A stretch of DNA of 64,000 nucleotides from Fimbriimonadia bacterium (GCA_030427425.1 JAUICQ010000005.1:62001-126000), one strand, 5' to 3'. Numbered from the stretch's first letter, positions 8,466 to 17,308 are shown. The notes: generated by a model not told the origin, from the letters alone. Program-made: numbers and translations.

Positions 8466-8499
8466 TAGTCCTGAACCTCTTGGTAGAGGATCAGGACTA
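8466..8499 (-). terminator. Array hairpin terminator 4
   Basis: The stem is 8466-8480 with 8485-8499 and the loop is TGGT. One arm has a single change (AGAGGATCAGG instead of AGAGGTTCAGG). It follows array member 5 on the minus strand. Confidence 0.8.
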
Positions 8500-8521
8500 A
8501 CAGATACACTTATTCTGTATT

Positions 8522-9010
8522 CTATTTAAATACTACTTTTACATTTGTAAAGTTATATTCCTCATTACTAGTGTTGTTATAATACATACTAAATCCCTTA
8601 GAAGAATACTGTATTGGCTTATCACTACCATCACTATTCTTTCTTGCACCTTTTATTAAAAATATATCACGGTCCCTATCGTAAACTATTTCTTTGTTAG
8701 ACAACCACCCCATCTCACCATCTATGCCATTACGATAGTAATATACATCCACTTTTAATGTCATATAGTTAGAAAAAGCAGAATCTAATATTAAAAACAC
8801 CATCTTCCTATATAAATCTTCTCCAGATCTAGGTGCCCTCATGTAATCTGAAAGCATTGTTGCCACTCCAGACGGCATAAAATAACTCGACCATGAGAAC
8901 CCTGCCGGTTTAGCAACCGATCTGTTTTCTACTACACTATCACTCGATCCACAACCAGGTAAAACACCTAGAACCATGAAACATATGACACTTTTTAATG
9001 AAAATTTCAT
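8522..9010 (-). CDS. Variable lipoprotein, array member 5 (most upstream, diverged type A)
   Basis: The start was placed at ATG 9010 (preceded by GTG where members 1 and 3 have ATG), by alignment with the other members. The signal peptide MKFSLKSVICFMVLGVLPGC has its lipobox at Cys20. The Ala/Asp repeat linker is absent; the signal is followed by SSDSVVENRSVAKPAGFSW and the array domain (VDVYYYRNGIDGEMGWLSN, FLIKGARKNSDGSDKPI, final TNVKVVFK). It is the first gene in transcription order and the most diverged, perhaps closest to the ancestral unit. Function unknown. Confidence 0.75.
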   Translation of the reverse strand: MKFSLKSVICFMVLGVLPGCGSSDSVVENRSVAKPAGFSWSSYFMPSGVATMLSDYMRAPRSGEDLYRKMVFLILDSAFSNYMTLKVDVYYYRNGIDGEMGWLSNKEIVYDRDRDIFLIKGARKNSDGSDKPIQYSSKGFSMYYNNTSNEEYNFTNVKVVFK

Positions 9011-9167
9011 CACGATACTACTATTATCGTAAATAAGAAGAAATAACTTACTGCAAATACCACCGTATTTCACTCACTATCTTATCACAAAAGCTAAACA
9101 TACCCTGATACAGGCACTCTAATAACGGAGCATGAAGAATATCTGGAAAATAAAAGTTTTTTAAAAT

Positions 9168-10091
9168 CTATACTGGAAAGAGTATCTCTTGCATACGGAT
9201 AATATCTACGTCTTTCTGAATCTCGTTCTTAAGCTGATCCAAACTTGCAAACTTCATCTCATCCCTAAGACGGTGGGCAAAACCTAGTTTTACAGGTTTC
9301 GAATATAGGGAGTCGCCTGGATAATCTAGAAGGTGAGCTTCAATCACCCGATTGCCACCATCCACAGTAGGCCTTACACCTATGCTGATTGCTGCTTTAA
9401 AATACCCATAAACAGTCTTGCACCATCCGGAATAAATTCCGTTTTTGGGAAGTACAAAATCTTTGGGCCTAGCAATATTAATAGTTGGAAATCCTAAGGT
9501 TCTACCCAACTTCTGACCGCTAACCACAACCCCAGAAAGCGAATAAGAACGACCCATCATCCGGGATGCTAAGCTTACATCTCCATTCTTTATAAGAGAT
9601 CTTATCTTCGTACTACTTATACGCATACCTTCTAACTCTACGTAGTCTACAACAGTGGTAGGCATTCTACCCCGAAGCCACTCCACATTACCTTCTCTAC
9701 CTTTTCCAAAAGCACCATCTCCACCCATAAATACTTCTGATGCTTTTAAAGTTTTCATGAGAACATTCTGGTAAAATTCATCAGCACTACAGTTGGCTAA
9801 ATAATCATCAAATTTTAATACTACAGCAACAGATACACCTAAATCGTGCATCTCTTGTAAATTTTCATCTAGTAAAGCAATACACTGCGGAGCTAATTCT
9901 GGCTTCACTATAGAGAGTGGGTGCCTATCGAAAGTAAGCACTATACAAGGAACTTCCAATTCCTCTGCTCTTGATACAGCTCTACTAATTAACTTTTGAT
10001 GACCGAGGTGTAAGCCATCAAAAGTCCCTATACATACTACAGATCTGCTCCATTCTGGATGGATGTTCTCAGAACTTAATACAACCAACAT
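9168..10091 (-). CDS. ribF: Bifunctional riboflavin kinase / FAD synthetase
   Basis: It converts riboflavin to FMN and FMN to FAD in the cytosol. The N-terminal adenylyltransferase domain shows CIGTFDGLHLGHQKLI (nucleotidyltransferase HxGH-like motif), LTFDRHPLSI and the FMN-site stretch MGGDGAFGKGREGNV. The C-terminal flavokinase domain shows the conserved SGQKLGRTLGFPTINI, NGIYSGW, and SIGVRPTVDG followed by EAHLLDYPGDSLY. The length of 307 is normal for the family. It is the last gene of the flgF-to-ribF minus-strand run, 50 bases after csrA, with a pentanucleotide repeat in that gap. Confidence 0.95.
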   Translation of the reverse strand: MLVVLSSENIHPEWSRSVVCIGTFDGLHLGHQKLISRAVSRAEELEVPCIVLTFDRHPLSIVKPELAPQCIALLDENLQEMHDLGVSVAVVLKFDDYLANCSADEFYQNVLMKTLKASEVFMGGDGAFGKGREGNVEWLRGRMPTTVVDYVELEGMRISSTKIRSLIKNGDVSLASRMMGRSYSLSGVVVSGQKLGRTLGFPTINIARPKDFVLPKNGIYSGWCKTVYGYFKAAISIGVRPTVDGGNRVIEAHLLDYPGDSLYSKPVKLGFAHRLRDEMKFASLDQLKNEIQKDVDIIRMQEILFPV

Positions 10092-10110
10092 TACTAAACC
10101 TTCATATCAC

Positions 10111-10140
10111 TATTCTATTCTATTCTATTCTATTCTATTC
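10111..10140. repeat. Pentanucleotide microsatellite (TATTC)6
   Basis: Six exact copies of TATTC (GAATA on the coding strand) fill most of the csrA-ribF gap, ending one base before the csrA stop codon. Confidence 0.95.
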
Positions 10141-10141
10141 T

Positions 10142-10348
10142 TTAAAATGGAATGTCTTCTGTTGATATGTCTGAAGCCTGTTGGTTTTCGGTCTGTATCT
10201 GATCGTAAATCTCTTTTCGGTGTACAGAAACATTCTTAGGTGCTTTTATACCTAAACGTACCTGTTCTCCCCTTATTTCAAGAACTACTACCTCTACATT
10301 ATCCCCTACAACTATGCTCTGACCGTGTTTTCGTGTTAATACAAGCAC
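10142..10348 (-). CDS. csrA: Carbon storage / translational regulator CsrA
   Basis: This 68-residue RNA-binding protein starts [20 protein letters not shown] and continues [26 protein letters not shown], the canonical CsrA fold with the RNA-contact residues of strand 1 and the late strand. It starts with GTG, and a GGAGGG sequence lies upstream. As in many non-gamma flagellates it is beside fliW, whose product antagonises CsrA. In that circuit FliW is titrated by flagellin and releases or holds CsrA, which represses flagellin mRNA translation (established for Bacillus and Campylobacter; inferred here). Confidence 0.96.
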   Translation of the reverse strand: MLVLTRKHGQSIVVGDNVEVVVLEIRGEQVRLGIKAPKNVSVHRKEIYDQIQTENQQASDISTEDIPF

Positions 10349-10443
10349 TTCCTTACGCCCTCCCTGGCTAATACACTAATCATGGATACAATTTATCACA
10401 TCATATACAATTATTACTACTCTTCATCTAAAAATAGTACTTT

Positions 10444-10926
10444 TTACTTCGATGCAACTGCTTCTTCTACCCGCTCCGTCTCTTCTTGGAATACTCTATG
10501 TTTCACAGTGTATTTTTCATCTTCTACTACACACTGTCTTGCTCTTCCAGTTTCAGTATTAACTATAATCGGCCCCAGCAAGTTTACGGTCATTTCCTTA
10601 GGCTTACCTTTCGGGATATTCACTATAACATATAGTATAGATTTCGTAGCGTCAACAATATCCAATTTTTTTGCATCAATCGGGTTAATCGTAGGACAAT
10701 AATCCAGCAAATAATAAGACGGATCCACCACTAGAAAGGCTAAATCTGTATTATCCACAGACTGCAACCACCTAAACGGACTGTTCTCCTTGTGTTGTAA
10801 AATTACATAATTCTTACAAGCAGGAAATCCTAGTAATCCATCTTCAAAATTCACTTCATCTTTGGCACTGTAAGTTACAGTGCCAAACCTAGTTGTTTCA
10901 ATGCTTTTAAACTCTTTCGATTCCAT
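10444..10926 (-). CDS. fliW: Flagellar assembly factor FliW
   Basis: This 160-residue FliW-family protein shows the typical opening FGTVTYSAKDEVNFEDGLLGFP, then YVILQHKENSPFRWLQSVDN and DLAFLVVDP. The family binds flagellin and CsrA. It lies between flgL and csrA in the usual order flgK-flgL-fliW-csrA. The C-terminal 20 residues (HRVFQEETERVEEAV) are charged and probably helical. Confidence 0.95.
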   Translation of the reverse strand: MESKEFKSIETTRFGTVTYSAKDEVNFEDGLLGFPACKNYVILQHKENSPFRWLQSVDNTDLAFLVVDPSYYLLDYCPTINPIDAKKLDIVDATKSILYVIVNIPKGKPKEMTVNLLGPIIVNTETGRARQCVVEDEKYTVKHRVFQEETERVEEAVASK

Positions 10927-10960
10927 TTACACCTCTAAAATAATCATCTATATAAAAAGC

Positions 10961-11941
10961 CTAACCTAATACAGATAAAGACTCCACTTTTCTTTTTTCA
11001 GCAAGCGAATGCATCACTAATTGCATCTTCTGGGCGCTTTTCGTCATATCCATGATAATCTGCGCCATATCTACTTCCTGATGCTCCGCTAACCTCTCTG
11101 TTACAGAAAGCATTCTTGTGGTATTATCCCTCTTATATCGTTCTAACTCTTGTTGTTTATCTCCAATCTCTCCTTGAAGCTTTAAATAATGAGTAATGTG
11201 ATTCTTAATTTCATCTAAACTTTCACTCATGCTCATTTTGGCAGATCGCACGTTACTACCCTCAATAAGGTTTCCATCCTCATCAAATTCAGGCTCCGAA
11301 CTACCATCTCTCATAATAGCCTGATCGAACTTGCCCAAACTGCTAGATATACTATCTACCAAATTATAAGTCTCTACAAATTTTTCTCCGAGAATAACGC
11401 CTATCTCAACATCGGCCCCAGGAGCTACCTCTACCTTAACTTTCCTGTTGTCACCATGGTATGTTATGGTACCATCCTGCTGCTCTTGAAAGGGCTTATT
11501 CTGAGACTGCAAACCTGCATAGATATAACTCCCATACACATTCTGCCCGTTCGCCAACATCAGCAGCTGCCTCTTCATAGAGTTCACTTCTGTACGCAGA
11601 GCATCATACTGTTCAGGACTAGTTGTTGCCGAATTCATACCTGCAAGCAGCTTATTGTTCACTTTATCAAGCAGATCTTTCATCTCTTTTAAATTCGTAA
11701 TATCATCCCTAGTCTTAATAATTGCGTGCTTGATATTATCTTTAATCTGCCTCATATGAGTACCGGCCGATCCATCGAGATATACAGCATGTGCTGCACG
11801 TGGATCTTCACTGCCACGATGGAACTTCTTCTGGTCTGAAGCCCTTCTTGTAGAGCTTTCCACTTCATTGCTAGCCTGAGATAAATCTCTAAAATTCTGT
11901 ATAAATGCTTGCGGCGTTGAAAATCTTGTTACTTCTGGCAT
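10961..11941 (-). CDS. flgL: Flagellar hook-filament junction protein FlgL
   Basis: This 326-residue flagellin-like protein has N- and C-terminal heptad helices. The N-terminal part has EVESSTRRASDQKKFHRGSEDP, the variant of the flagellin-type LNNASDDP region; the middle has NGQNVYGSYIYAGLQSQNKPF, highly typical of FlgL; and the C-terminus is helical (VDMAQIIMDMTKSAQKMQLVMHS). It lies 23 bases after flgK. It forms the second junction layer between hook and filament and is exported by the flagellar type III system, so it has no Sec signal. Confidence 0.92.
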   Translation of the reverse strand: MPEVTRFSTPQAFIQNFRDLSQASNEVESSTRRASDQKKFHRGSEDPRAAHAVYLDGSAGTHMRQIKDNIKHAIIKTRDDITNLKEMKDLLDKVNNKLLAGMNSATTSPEQYDALRTEVNSMKRQLLMLANGQNVYGSYIYAGLQSQNKPFQEQQDGTITYHGDNRKVKVEVAPGADVEIGVILGEKFVETYNLVDSISSSLGKFDQAIMRDGSSEPEFDEDGNLIEGSNVRSAKMSMSESLDEIKNHITHYLKLQGEIGDKQQELERYKRDNTTRMLSVTERLAEHQEVDMAQIIMDMTKSAQKMQLVMHSLAEKRKVESLSVLG

Positions 11942-11964
11942 AGTTGCACCTCCAAATTATCTCT

Positions 11965-13473
11965 TTATGAGAATATTCTTACTATCTCCTGTTCTAACAT
12001 ATCAATACGTCTTATGGCAGCAATCAGTTTAGATGCACTATTCACCATCTTAACAATCTCCATCTCCGATTCCCTTCTATTAACACCAGAGATAGACAAC
12101 TTCTGCTCTTTAATCTGATTCCGCACCGTATCTTCATGCTTAAAACTATTCTGCACACGTTCAGATGCTTTAGAAACTTCATCTTCCAAACCAATAACAA
12201 ATTCTAACATGGTTCGCTCTCTCTTACTGGTTCTTACAACATCTCCAGCATCTTCTGCTACATTCCCATCACCCTCTTCTTCAGCGGCATCCACACGTCC
12301 GCCTAAAGGTATCGGACGATATCTGGAGAAATCTATCTTGCCCGTCCGAAGATGATTTATGGCCCTAGCCATCGTGCCATCACCCCAGCCTTCAGAAATA
12401 CCCTTGGCAATATTTAAAGCATCTTCTTGTATATTCTTCGCTAAGAATAACCCTTTAACTCCATCAGCACCTACATCAGCAACAGTTGCAAAGAAGTTAG
12501 TATTCAAATCGCCATCTACGTCTCTTCCTGCATTATGCATTACATTCACAGTCTCCCGTAAAGCATTCGCAAAGGAGTCTAGCTCTGTTATAATACTCTC
12601 TGTTCTATGTAAACTACGTATATAAGAAGTAATCTCTCCACGTTTCACGTGGTACTTAGCACCTCTATCATCAAAATAAATTTTGTTAGGATCGTCATAG
12701 TTATATTCTTCTGGCAAATTATTGTTAAAACCATTCATTACCAAGTTAAATTCACCAGCTCTTATAACTAGTCCAAAATCCTTCGTATGTATTACATTAC
12801 AATCTACTAATTTAGATAGCTCGTTAACAGCGGACTCTCTAGCATCTAACAAATCGTTAATAGATGTTCCACTAATTGCATTTCTCTGGATCTCTCTAGT
12901 TAAAGTAGCAACTTCACTTCCTAAAGAATTAATCTTCTCTCTGGTCTCGTCAATCTTAATTTTAAGGTCTACAGAATTCTGTTGTAACAATTCATATCTG
13001 GCCTTCATAGCATCAATCAACAGGGATGTCTGCTGCCTTACGTGCTGCTTAGCACCATTACTATCTGGCTGCGACTGCAAACCACTCCAAGATGCAAAGA
13101 AATTATCAAGAGCTTGACGGAAACCGTGAGACCCTTCACCAGTATCGGCATTAAAACCTACCTCTTCGTTAAAAATATCCTCTAGAACTTTATAATCGCG
13201 TACCTGCTGTTCAAAATAACTTGCTTCACCATTAGATACAATTAACTTGTTGATTATCGCATCGTCAGTTAACCTTTCTGTACGATTTACCTTTATTCCA
13301 TTTCCAAAAGTTAACACCTTATCTGTTTTCAACACATCTGGCGGCAAACTTTCAAACACTACACGTCTTCTAGTGTAATTCTCATCATCTGCATTGGCAA
13401 GATCGGCTGCGTTCTGCTGTAAAGCTTTCTCGTAAGCTGACATTGACATTGCTATATTCATTATGCTTCCCAT
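11965..13473 (-). CDS. flgK: Flagellar hook-associated protein FlgK
   Basis: The protein has 502 residues. The N-terminus carries the rod/hook/junction motif with ALQQNAADLANADDENYTRR (the LANxxTxGYxRR class) and the typical stretches VGFNADTGEGSHGFRQALDNFFASW and NELSKLVDC. The C-terminus ends with the conserved pattern GVNRRESEMEIVKM (normally GVN.DEE) and ASKLIAAIRRIDMLEQEIV. A strong AAGGAGG ribosome site precedes the ATG. It is the first junction protein between hook and filament; FlgN, encoded just upstream, is its export chaperone. Confidence 0.93.
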   Translation of the reverse strand: MGSIMNIAMSMSAYEKALQQNAADLANADDENYTRRRVVFESLPPDVLKTDKVLTFGNGIKVNRTERLTDDAIINKLIVSNGEASYFEQQVRDYKVLEDIFNEEVGFNADTGEGSHGFRQALDNFFASWSGLQSQPDSNGAKQHVRQQTSLLIDAMKARYELLQQNSVDLKIKIDETREKINSLGSEVATLTREIQRNAISGTSINDLLDARESAVNELSKLVDCNVIHTKDFGLVIRAGEFNLVMNGFNNNLPEEYNYDDPNKIYFDDRGAKYHVKRGEITSYIRSLHRTESIITELDSFANALRETVNVMHNAGRDVDGDLNTNFFATVADVGADGVKGLFLAKNIQEDALNIAKGISEGWGDGTMARAINHLRTGKIDFSRYRPIPLGGRVDAAEEEGDGNVAEDAGDVVRTSKRERTMLEFVIGLEDEVSKASERVQNSFKHEDTVRNQIKEQKLSISGVNRRESEMEIVKMVNSASKLIAAIRRIDMLEQEIVRIFS

Positions 13474-13492
13474 ATTTTCCTCCTTGAATTCT

Positions 13493-13963
13493 CTATGCTA
13501 CGTTATCTATCATGCCATCCGTGGCTAACTTCATTCCCATTTTTCGATGGGCATTTACCGAGGAACGATTGTGTAATGCAATAGTTCCATTGATAAAATC
13601 GTACTCATTCTCTGCTAAACGTCTATTTGTTTCTATACTCTCTGCGATATTTTTCGAGACCACTTTTACCTTGTTTACAATAGCTCTTACCTGAATAGCC
13701 TCTCTATCTGAAAGCTGGGTTAATATTGCTTCCATATTTGCATCTACACCAAGCTCACTTGCAAGATTATTCCCGATATCAATAGCCTGATCGTCCACAC
13801 TTCGCATCCTATTCATTAACCTCTCAATATCTGGCTGCAATTCGTGTACCGCATCGATATCTCTCGCCATTAGCTTTTTACTCTGATCGTTTAAAATTCT
13901 TCCCAACCTCTCAGCTGTACTTAACCAATCCCACCAGAGTGTCTGCAATGCACGGGTCTTCAT
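13493..13963 (-). CDS. flgN: FlgN-family export chaperone
   Basis: This 156-residue, largely helical protein has a long helical region with DIDAVHELQPDIERLMNRM and VSKNIAESIETNRRLAENEYDFINGTIALHN, the pattern of FlgN (chaperone for FlgK and FlgL). Identification rests mainly on helical character and position between flgJ and flgK. Its ATG overlaps the flgJ stop by 4 bases, so translation is coupled. Confidence 0.75.
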   Translation of the reverse strand: MKTRALQTLWWDWLSTAERLGRILNDQSKKLMARDIDAVHELQPDIERLMNRMRSVDDQAIDIGNNLASELGVDANMEAILTQLSDREAIQVRAIVNKVKVVSKNIAESIETNRRLAENEYDFINGTIALHNRSSVNAHRKMGMKLATDGMIDNVA

Positions 13964-14298
13964 TTTTTTGCTACCTCACCAGAAATAGCATCCTGATCTT
14001 TGATGTTCCATTGCGATGCAACACCCTTCATTAAGTGCTCTGCAAAACCAAATCCACCACGCTCTGTAACAATCTCCGATATATGATCGGTTAATCTATC
14101 CCAAGCAAATTCTTCTTCTCCTTCCTGGTCCTCTGCTAACGGAGTAGCTTTTAGCATGTCCTGAAAAATCTCTTTAAAGAACATGTTTTCAAATCCAGCA
14201 CATGCTTCCTTCAAACTCTTCCACTCCTTAACTTTTTCATCAACAGCATACTTGTTTACTGATTGATGGCTTCCTAAAGACAAATCCTCTATATTCAT
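13960..14298 (-). CDS. flgJ: Rod-binding protein FlgJ (rod domain only)
   Basis: This 112-residue protein matches the N-terminal rod-binding domain of FlgJ: SLKEACAGFENMFFKEIFQDMLKATPL, then WDRLTDHISEIVTERGGFGFAEHLMKG. The C-terminal muramidase domain present in gamma-proteobacterial FlgJ is absent, as in many other phyla, so peptidoglycan penetration must rely on another enzyme. It lies between flgI and flgN and overlaps flgN. Confidence 0.88.
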   Translation of the reverse strand: MNIEDLSLGSHQSVNKYAVDEKVKEWKSLKEACAGFENMFFKEIFQDMLKATPLAEDQEGEEEFAWDRLTDHISEIVTERGGFGFAEHLMKGVASQWNIKDQDAISGEVAKK

Positions 14299-14319
14299 CG
14301 TTCTACATCCCTGTTAATA

Positions 14320-15570
14320 TTACTGAATAATTAACTTAGCTTTTAACGCTCCCTGTTGTTTCAATGCTTGCAGGATAGTTATAATATCCCTAGCACTTAC
14401 CTTTAGTGCCTGAAAAATCTTGGCAAGATCGTTTACGGTAGTAGTTGGCGGCACCATCGCGACCTGCGCAGGCTCCTCGTCTACCTCTACCTTCACACTA
14501 CTCTTTACCTCCACTTCCTTATTGCTTTCGGCTATTAAATTTTTCCTATCTACTAGATCTTCATTCCTGCCCTTCACCTCCAGATCGCTCTGTATCTGAA
14601 CGTTTAAATTTCCATGTGCTACCATAGCCGGACCCAACTTCACGTTTCCGCCCATGACGATAGTACCAGTCCGTTCGTTTACAACTACAACCGCAGGGGT
14701 ATCAGTATATACAGTTAAACCCTCTATCTCACTCATCAGCTTTACATAATTTGGGCTAGATCCTGCCTGTAAAACAATGGTCCCACCATCTAACGCTGTA
14801 GCATCATAATGTGGATAGGCATTATTAATCTTCTGAACCACTCTCTGAGCAGTAGTTAAATCCCCATCTAATAAATCTAAGAAGAGTTTATTCCCCTGAA
14901 AAACATACTTGGTAGGAACGGTCCGCTCTACAATCCCGCCCCCAGGAACCCTAGCAACGGTCACATGATTTTTCTGACCCTTTCCGCCGCCACCGCCAGC
15001 AATGAATCCACCAATACTTAACGGACCCTGCGCTACGACCATAGCATGCTCTTTATCATTTGCAGCATATAACCTGGCTTGGGCTAAAAATCCACCTTGC
15101 AAACTCTTAGCATCACCCATCGATTGCACCGTTACGTCAATACTCATACCAGGAGATGCATAAGGAGGCATCTCTGCAGTAATAGAGACCAAGGCGATGT
15201 TTCTAGAGTTTAACTGGCTAGGCTGCACATATGCACCAAAATCTTTCAAGACGTTAGCCAACATTCCAGAAGTAACAGGTATCCGCTTAGAATCACCTGT
15301 ACCTTCTAACCCGATAACTAGTCCGTACCCTTGAAGAAAGTTATGCCTCACACCACGGAACTTTGCAATATCTTTAATACGCACTCTAATTCCATCTTTC
15401 TCTGCCTTTTTTATAGCCTTTGCATTAAATTCAAAGGCCTTTTCCTTCTCTTTAGGCACTGCACCTGGCAAGGCTACATTTGCATTCACGATATTAATTA
15501 ATCCGGTAGCAAACAACATTCCTAGCTTGAATATTCTTTCTGCTCTGCTTTTCATTCTAATATTCCTCAT
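14320..15570 (-). CDS. flgI: Flagellar P-ring protein FlgI
   Basis: This 416-residue Sec-exported periplasmic protein starts with a basic, hydrophobic signal (RIFKLGMLFATGLINIVNANVA). Family hallmarks: RIKDIAKFRGVRHNFLQGYG, LVIGLEGTGDSKRIPVTSGM, NIALVSITAEMPPYASPGMS, IDVTVQSMGDAKSLQGG and the Gly-rich SIGGFIAGGGGG. The C-terminal VNERTGTIVMGGNVKLGP is also typical. FlgI assembles the P ring in the peptidoglycan layer and shows that the cell envelope is diderm. A long VEVDEEPA-type linker precedes the C-terminal VNDLAKIFQALKVSARDII helix. Confidence 0.95.
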   Translation of the reverse strand: MRNIRMKSRAERIFKLGMLFATGLINIVNANVALPGAVPKEKEKAFEFNAKAIKKAEKDGIRVRIKDIAKFRGVRHNFLQGYGLVIGLEGTGDSKRIPVTSGMLANVLKDFGAYVQPSQLNSRNIALVSITAEMPPYASPGMSIDVTVQSMGDAKSLQGGFLAQARLYAANDKEHAMVVAQGPLSIGGFIAGGGGGKGQKNHVTVARVPGGGIVERTVPTKYVFQGNKLFLDLLDGDLTTAQRVVQKINNAYPHYDATALDGGTIVLQAGSSPNYVKLMSEIEGLTVYTDTPAVVVVNERTGTIVMGGNVKLGPAMVAHGNLNVQIQSDLEVKGRNEDLVDRKNLIAESNKEVEVKSSVKVEVDEEPAQVAMVPPTTTVNDLAKIFQALKVSARDIITILQALKQQGALKAKLIIQ

Positions 15571-15587
15571 CTCATTATCCTTTCGTA

Positions 15588-16190
15588 TTAGAACAACCAG
15601 TCTAATATCATGGTAATTAACCCTTTCCTCTGTCTATCTCCAATGGCACCATCTGCATCAAGCTTAATTGTGCTTTCAGCTACCTTATCACTAGATATCG
15701 TATTATCTGGCCCAATATCCTTCTTTGAAATAACTCCGCTAAGTAGATATACTTGTGAATCATTGTTAATACTAATATCTTTTGAAGCTTCTATGATAAA
15801 TTTATCATTCGGCAATTTCTGCTTAATAACTGCTGTAATAGAAGTTTTCATCACACTAGTCTGATTCGTGCTCCCTGCTCCCTGATTCTGATTGTTAGAT
15901 TCTGTCTTTGAAGGAGCAAACCACTTGTCTAGAATATCTAAGTTTAAGAGAGTCTTCACGGTGTTTGCATCTTTCTTGCTAACCGTAGTTGCAGCTTTAA
16001 AGTTTGCTGCCGATTTCTCATCCACTATTACCGTAACAATATCCCCTACCTCACAAGCGATTCTATCTAAAAGCGTATTAATGGCTTCATCACTCCAAGT
16101 AGAACCCGGATTCTCATCCTTATTAATCATTTCAGCTTGCAAGACATTTAAAAATAAACCTGCAATAACTATAAATACCGAAAACCTCAT
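15588..16190 (-). CDS. flgH: Flagellar L-ring protein FlgH, without lipobox
   Basis: The start was placed at ATG 16190, which has GAGGT upstream and overlaps the flgA stop by 4 bases (ATGA); the frame is open 16 codons further upstream. The family core is present: LLDRIACEVGDIVTVIVDEKSA, then LPNDKFIIEASKDISINNDSQVYLLSGVI and KVAESTIKLDADGAIGDRQRKGLI. The signal peptide MRFSVFIVIAGLFLNVLQAE has no Cys. Classical FlgH is a lipoprotein, so this form is presumably not lipidated. It forms the L ring in the outer membrane. Confidence 0.92.
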   Translation of the reverse strand: MRFSVFIVIAGLFLNVLQAEMINKDENPGSTWSDEAINTLLDRIACEVGDIVTVIVDEKSAANFKAATTVSKKDANTVKTLLNLDILDKWFAPSKTESNNQNQGAGSTNQTSVMKTSITAVIKQKLPNDKFIIEASKDISINNDSQVYLLSGVISKKDIGPDNTISSDKVAESTIKLDADGAIGDRQRKGLITMILDWLF

Positions 16191-17302
16191 ATCTTTACCT
16201 CTACAATATTCCCTTTCTTCACTAAACCCGTAACGCAATTCCCTTTCTCAATCTCTACTTCTAGATACTTATTTAAAAATCCATCCTGCAAAGCTTTCCC
16301 AACTAAGTGGATACATACACCACCCGATTCTACTTTTATTTTCACCGAACTATTCTTCTTAACTACTGGCTGCAAGGCCTTCTTAATAAACGTGATTGTT
16401 CTAGAATTTTTCCGTCTTCCATCTACATAGATCGCTACTTTAACATTAATTTTCTTTCCAAGAGCATACACATTTTCAACAGTCAACTCCCAATTACCAG
16501 GCGATACAACAATGCCGGTCTGTGAACTATTCTTCTGAAGCGTATAATCTCTATCACCATACTCTTCCTCTAAAGCATCTAATGCTGCATCAATAAAAGC
16601 TTCATTTTCAATTACCTCACAGTTCCGCTTAATGGTACACTGCTTAGCCCCATCAATCGTAAAAGTATTATTTGCTAATCCATTGACGATTAATCGATTC
16701 TTTACTGCCAATTCACTGATCTGTTTTTCTCTACCTAATTGAAAGCCTGATACGATGAGTATGTTTTTCAACTCTTCAAACTTTTTCTCTGGAGCCCGAA
16801 TTTCCGCAATATCTCCAAGCGTACAACCATCAACATCTAGTTCTACGTAATCCTTTAGAGTAATTTGGATCCCTTTACCACCACTCTTTTTACCAGGAAC
16901 ATTCTGCTTGAGAATTTTAATAAATCCGGCACCATCATTACCAGGATAAACCATGCAATAAGCCGATTCACCTAATCCGTTTGCTCCTATCACTATCTCA
17001 TCATTCTGGAAAATAGAGAGTGCTACCTTTCCAAGAATCTTCGACTTATTGCCATATTTACCAGTAATATTGCCTAGTTTATCAAGATAAAGCTGGCTAG
17101 GTTTACCCGGAATATTAATCTCAGGGAGTATAACCTCTCCCTGAGTAGAACTTAATCTATTATCCTTTACACAGAGGGTACAGCTCTTTTTAAGTGTAGT
17201 CTTTTTACTACCTTTCAAGCTAAAGTAACCTTCTCCATCTACCTCTACTGGCAATTGCCAAGTAGAGACTACCGATAACATTACACCAAATAAACCTAAC
17301 AT
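16187..17302 (-). CDS. flgA: Flagella basal body P-ring formation chaperone FlgA, long form
   Basis: The protein has 371 residues, against about 220 for the minimal FlgA. A signal-like hydrophobic start (MLGLFGVMLSVVSTWQLP) is followed by the tract YVELDVDGCTLGDIAEIRAPEK and, at the C-terminus, an SAF/FlgA-type region (KNSSVKIKVESGGVCIHLVG, ALQDGFLNKYLEVE, GLVKKGNIVEVKI). Position between flgG and flgH agrees with the role of chaperone for P-ring assembly. Its SD lies within the end of flgG. Confidence 0.88.
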   Translation of the reverse strand: MLGLFGVMLSVVSTWQLPVEVDGEGYFSLKGSKKTTLKKSCTLCVKDNRLSSTQGEVILPEINIPGKPSQLYLDKLGNITGKYGNKSKILGKVALSIFQNDEIVIGANGLGESAYCMVYPGNDGAGFIKILKQNVPGKKSGGKGIQITLKDYVELDVDGCTLGDIAEIRAPEKKFEELKNILIVSGFQLGREKQISELAVKNRLIVNGLANNTFTIDGAKQCTIKRNCEVIENEAFIDAALDALEEEYGDRDYTLQKNSSQTGIVVSPGNWELTVENVYALGKKINVKVAIYVDGRRKNSRTITFIKKALQPVVKKNSSVKIKVESGGVCIHLVGKALQDGFLNKYLEVEIEKGNCVTGLVKKGNIVEVKI

Positions 17303-17308
17303 CAGCTA

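Noticed and set aside
10751-10759. Perfect DnaA box TTATCCACA
   Set aside because: Single copy inside the fliW coding sequence; chance match.
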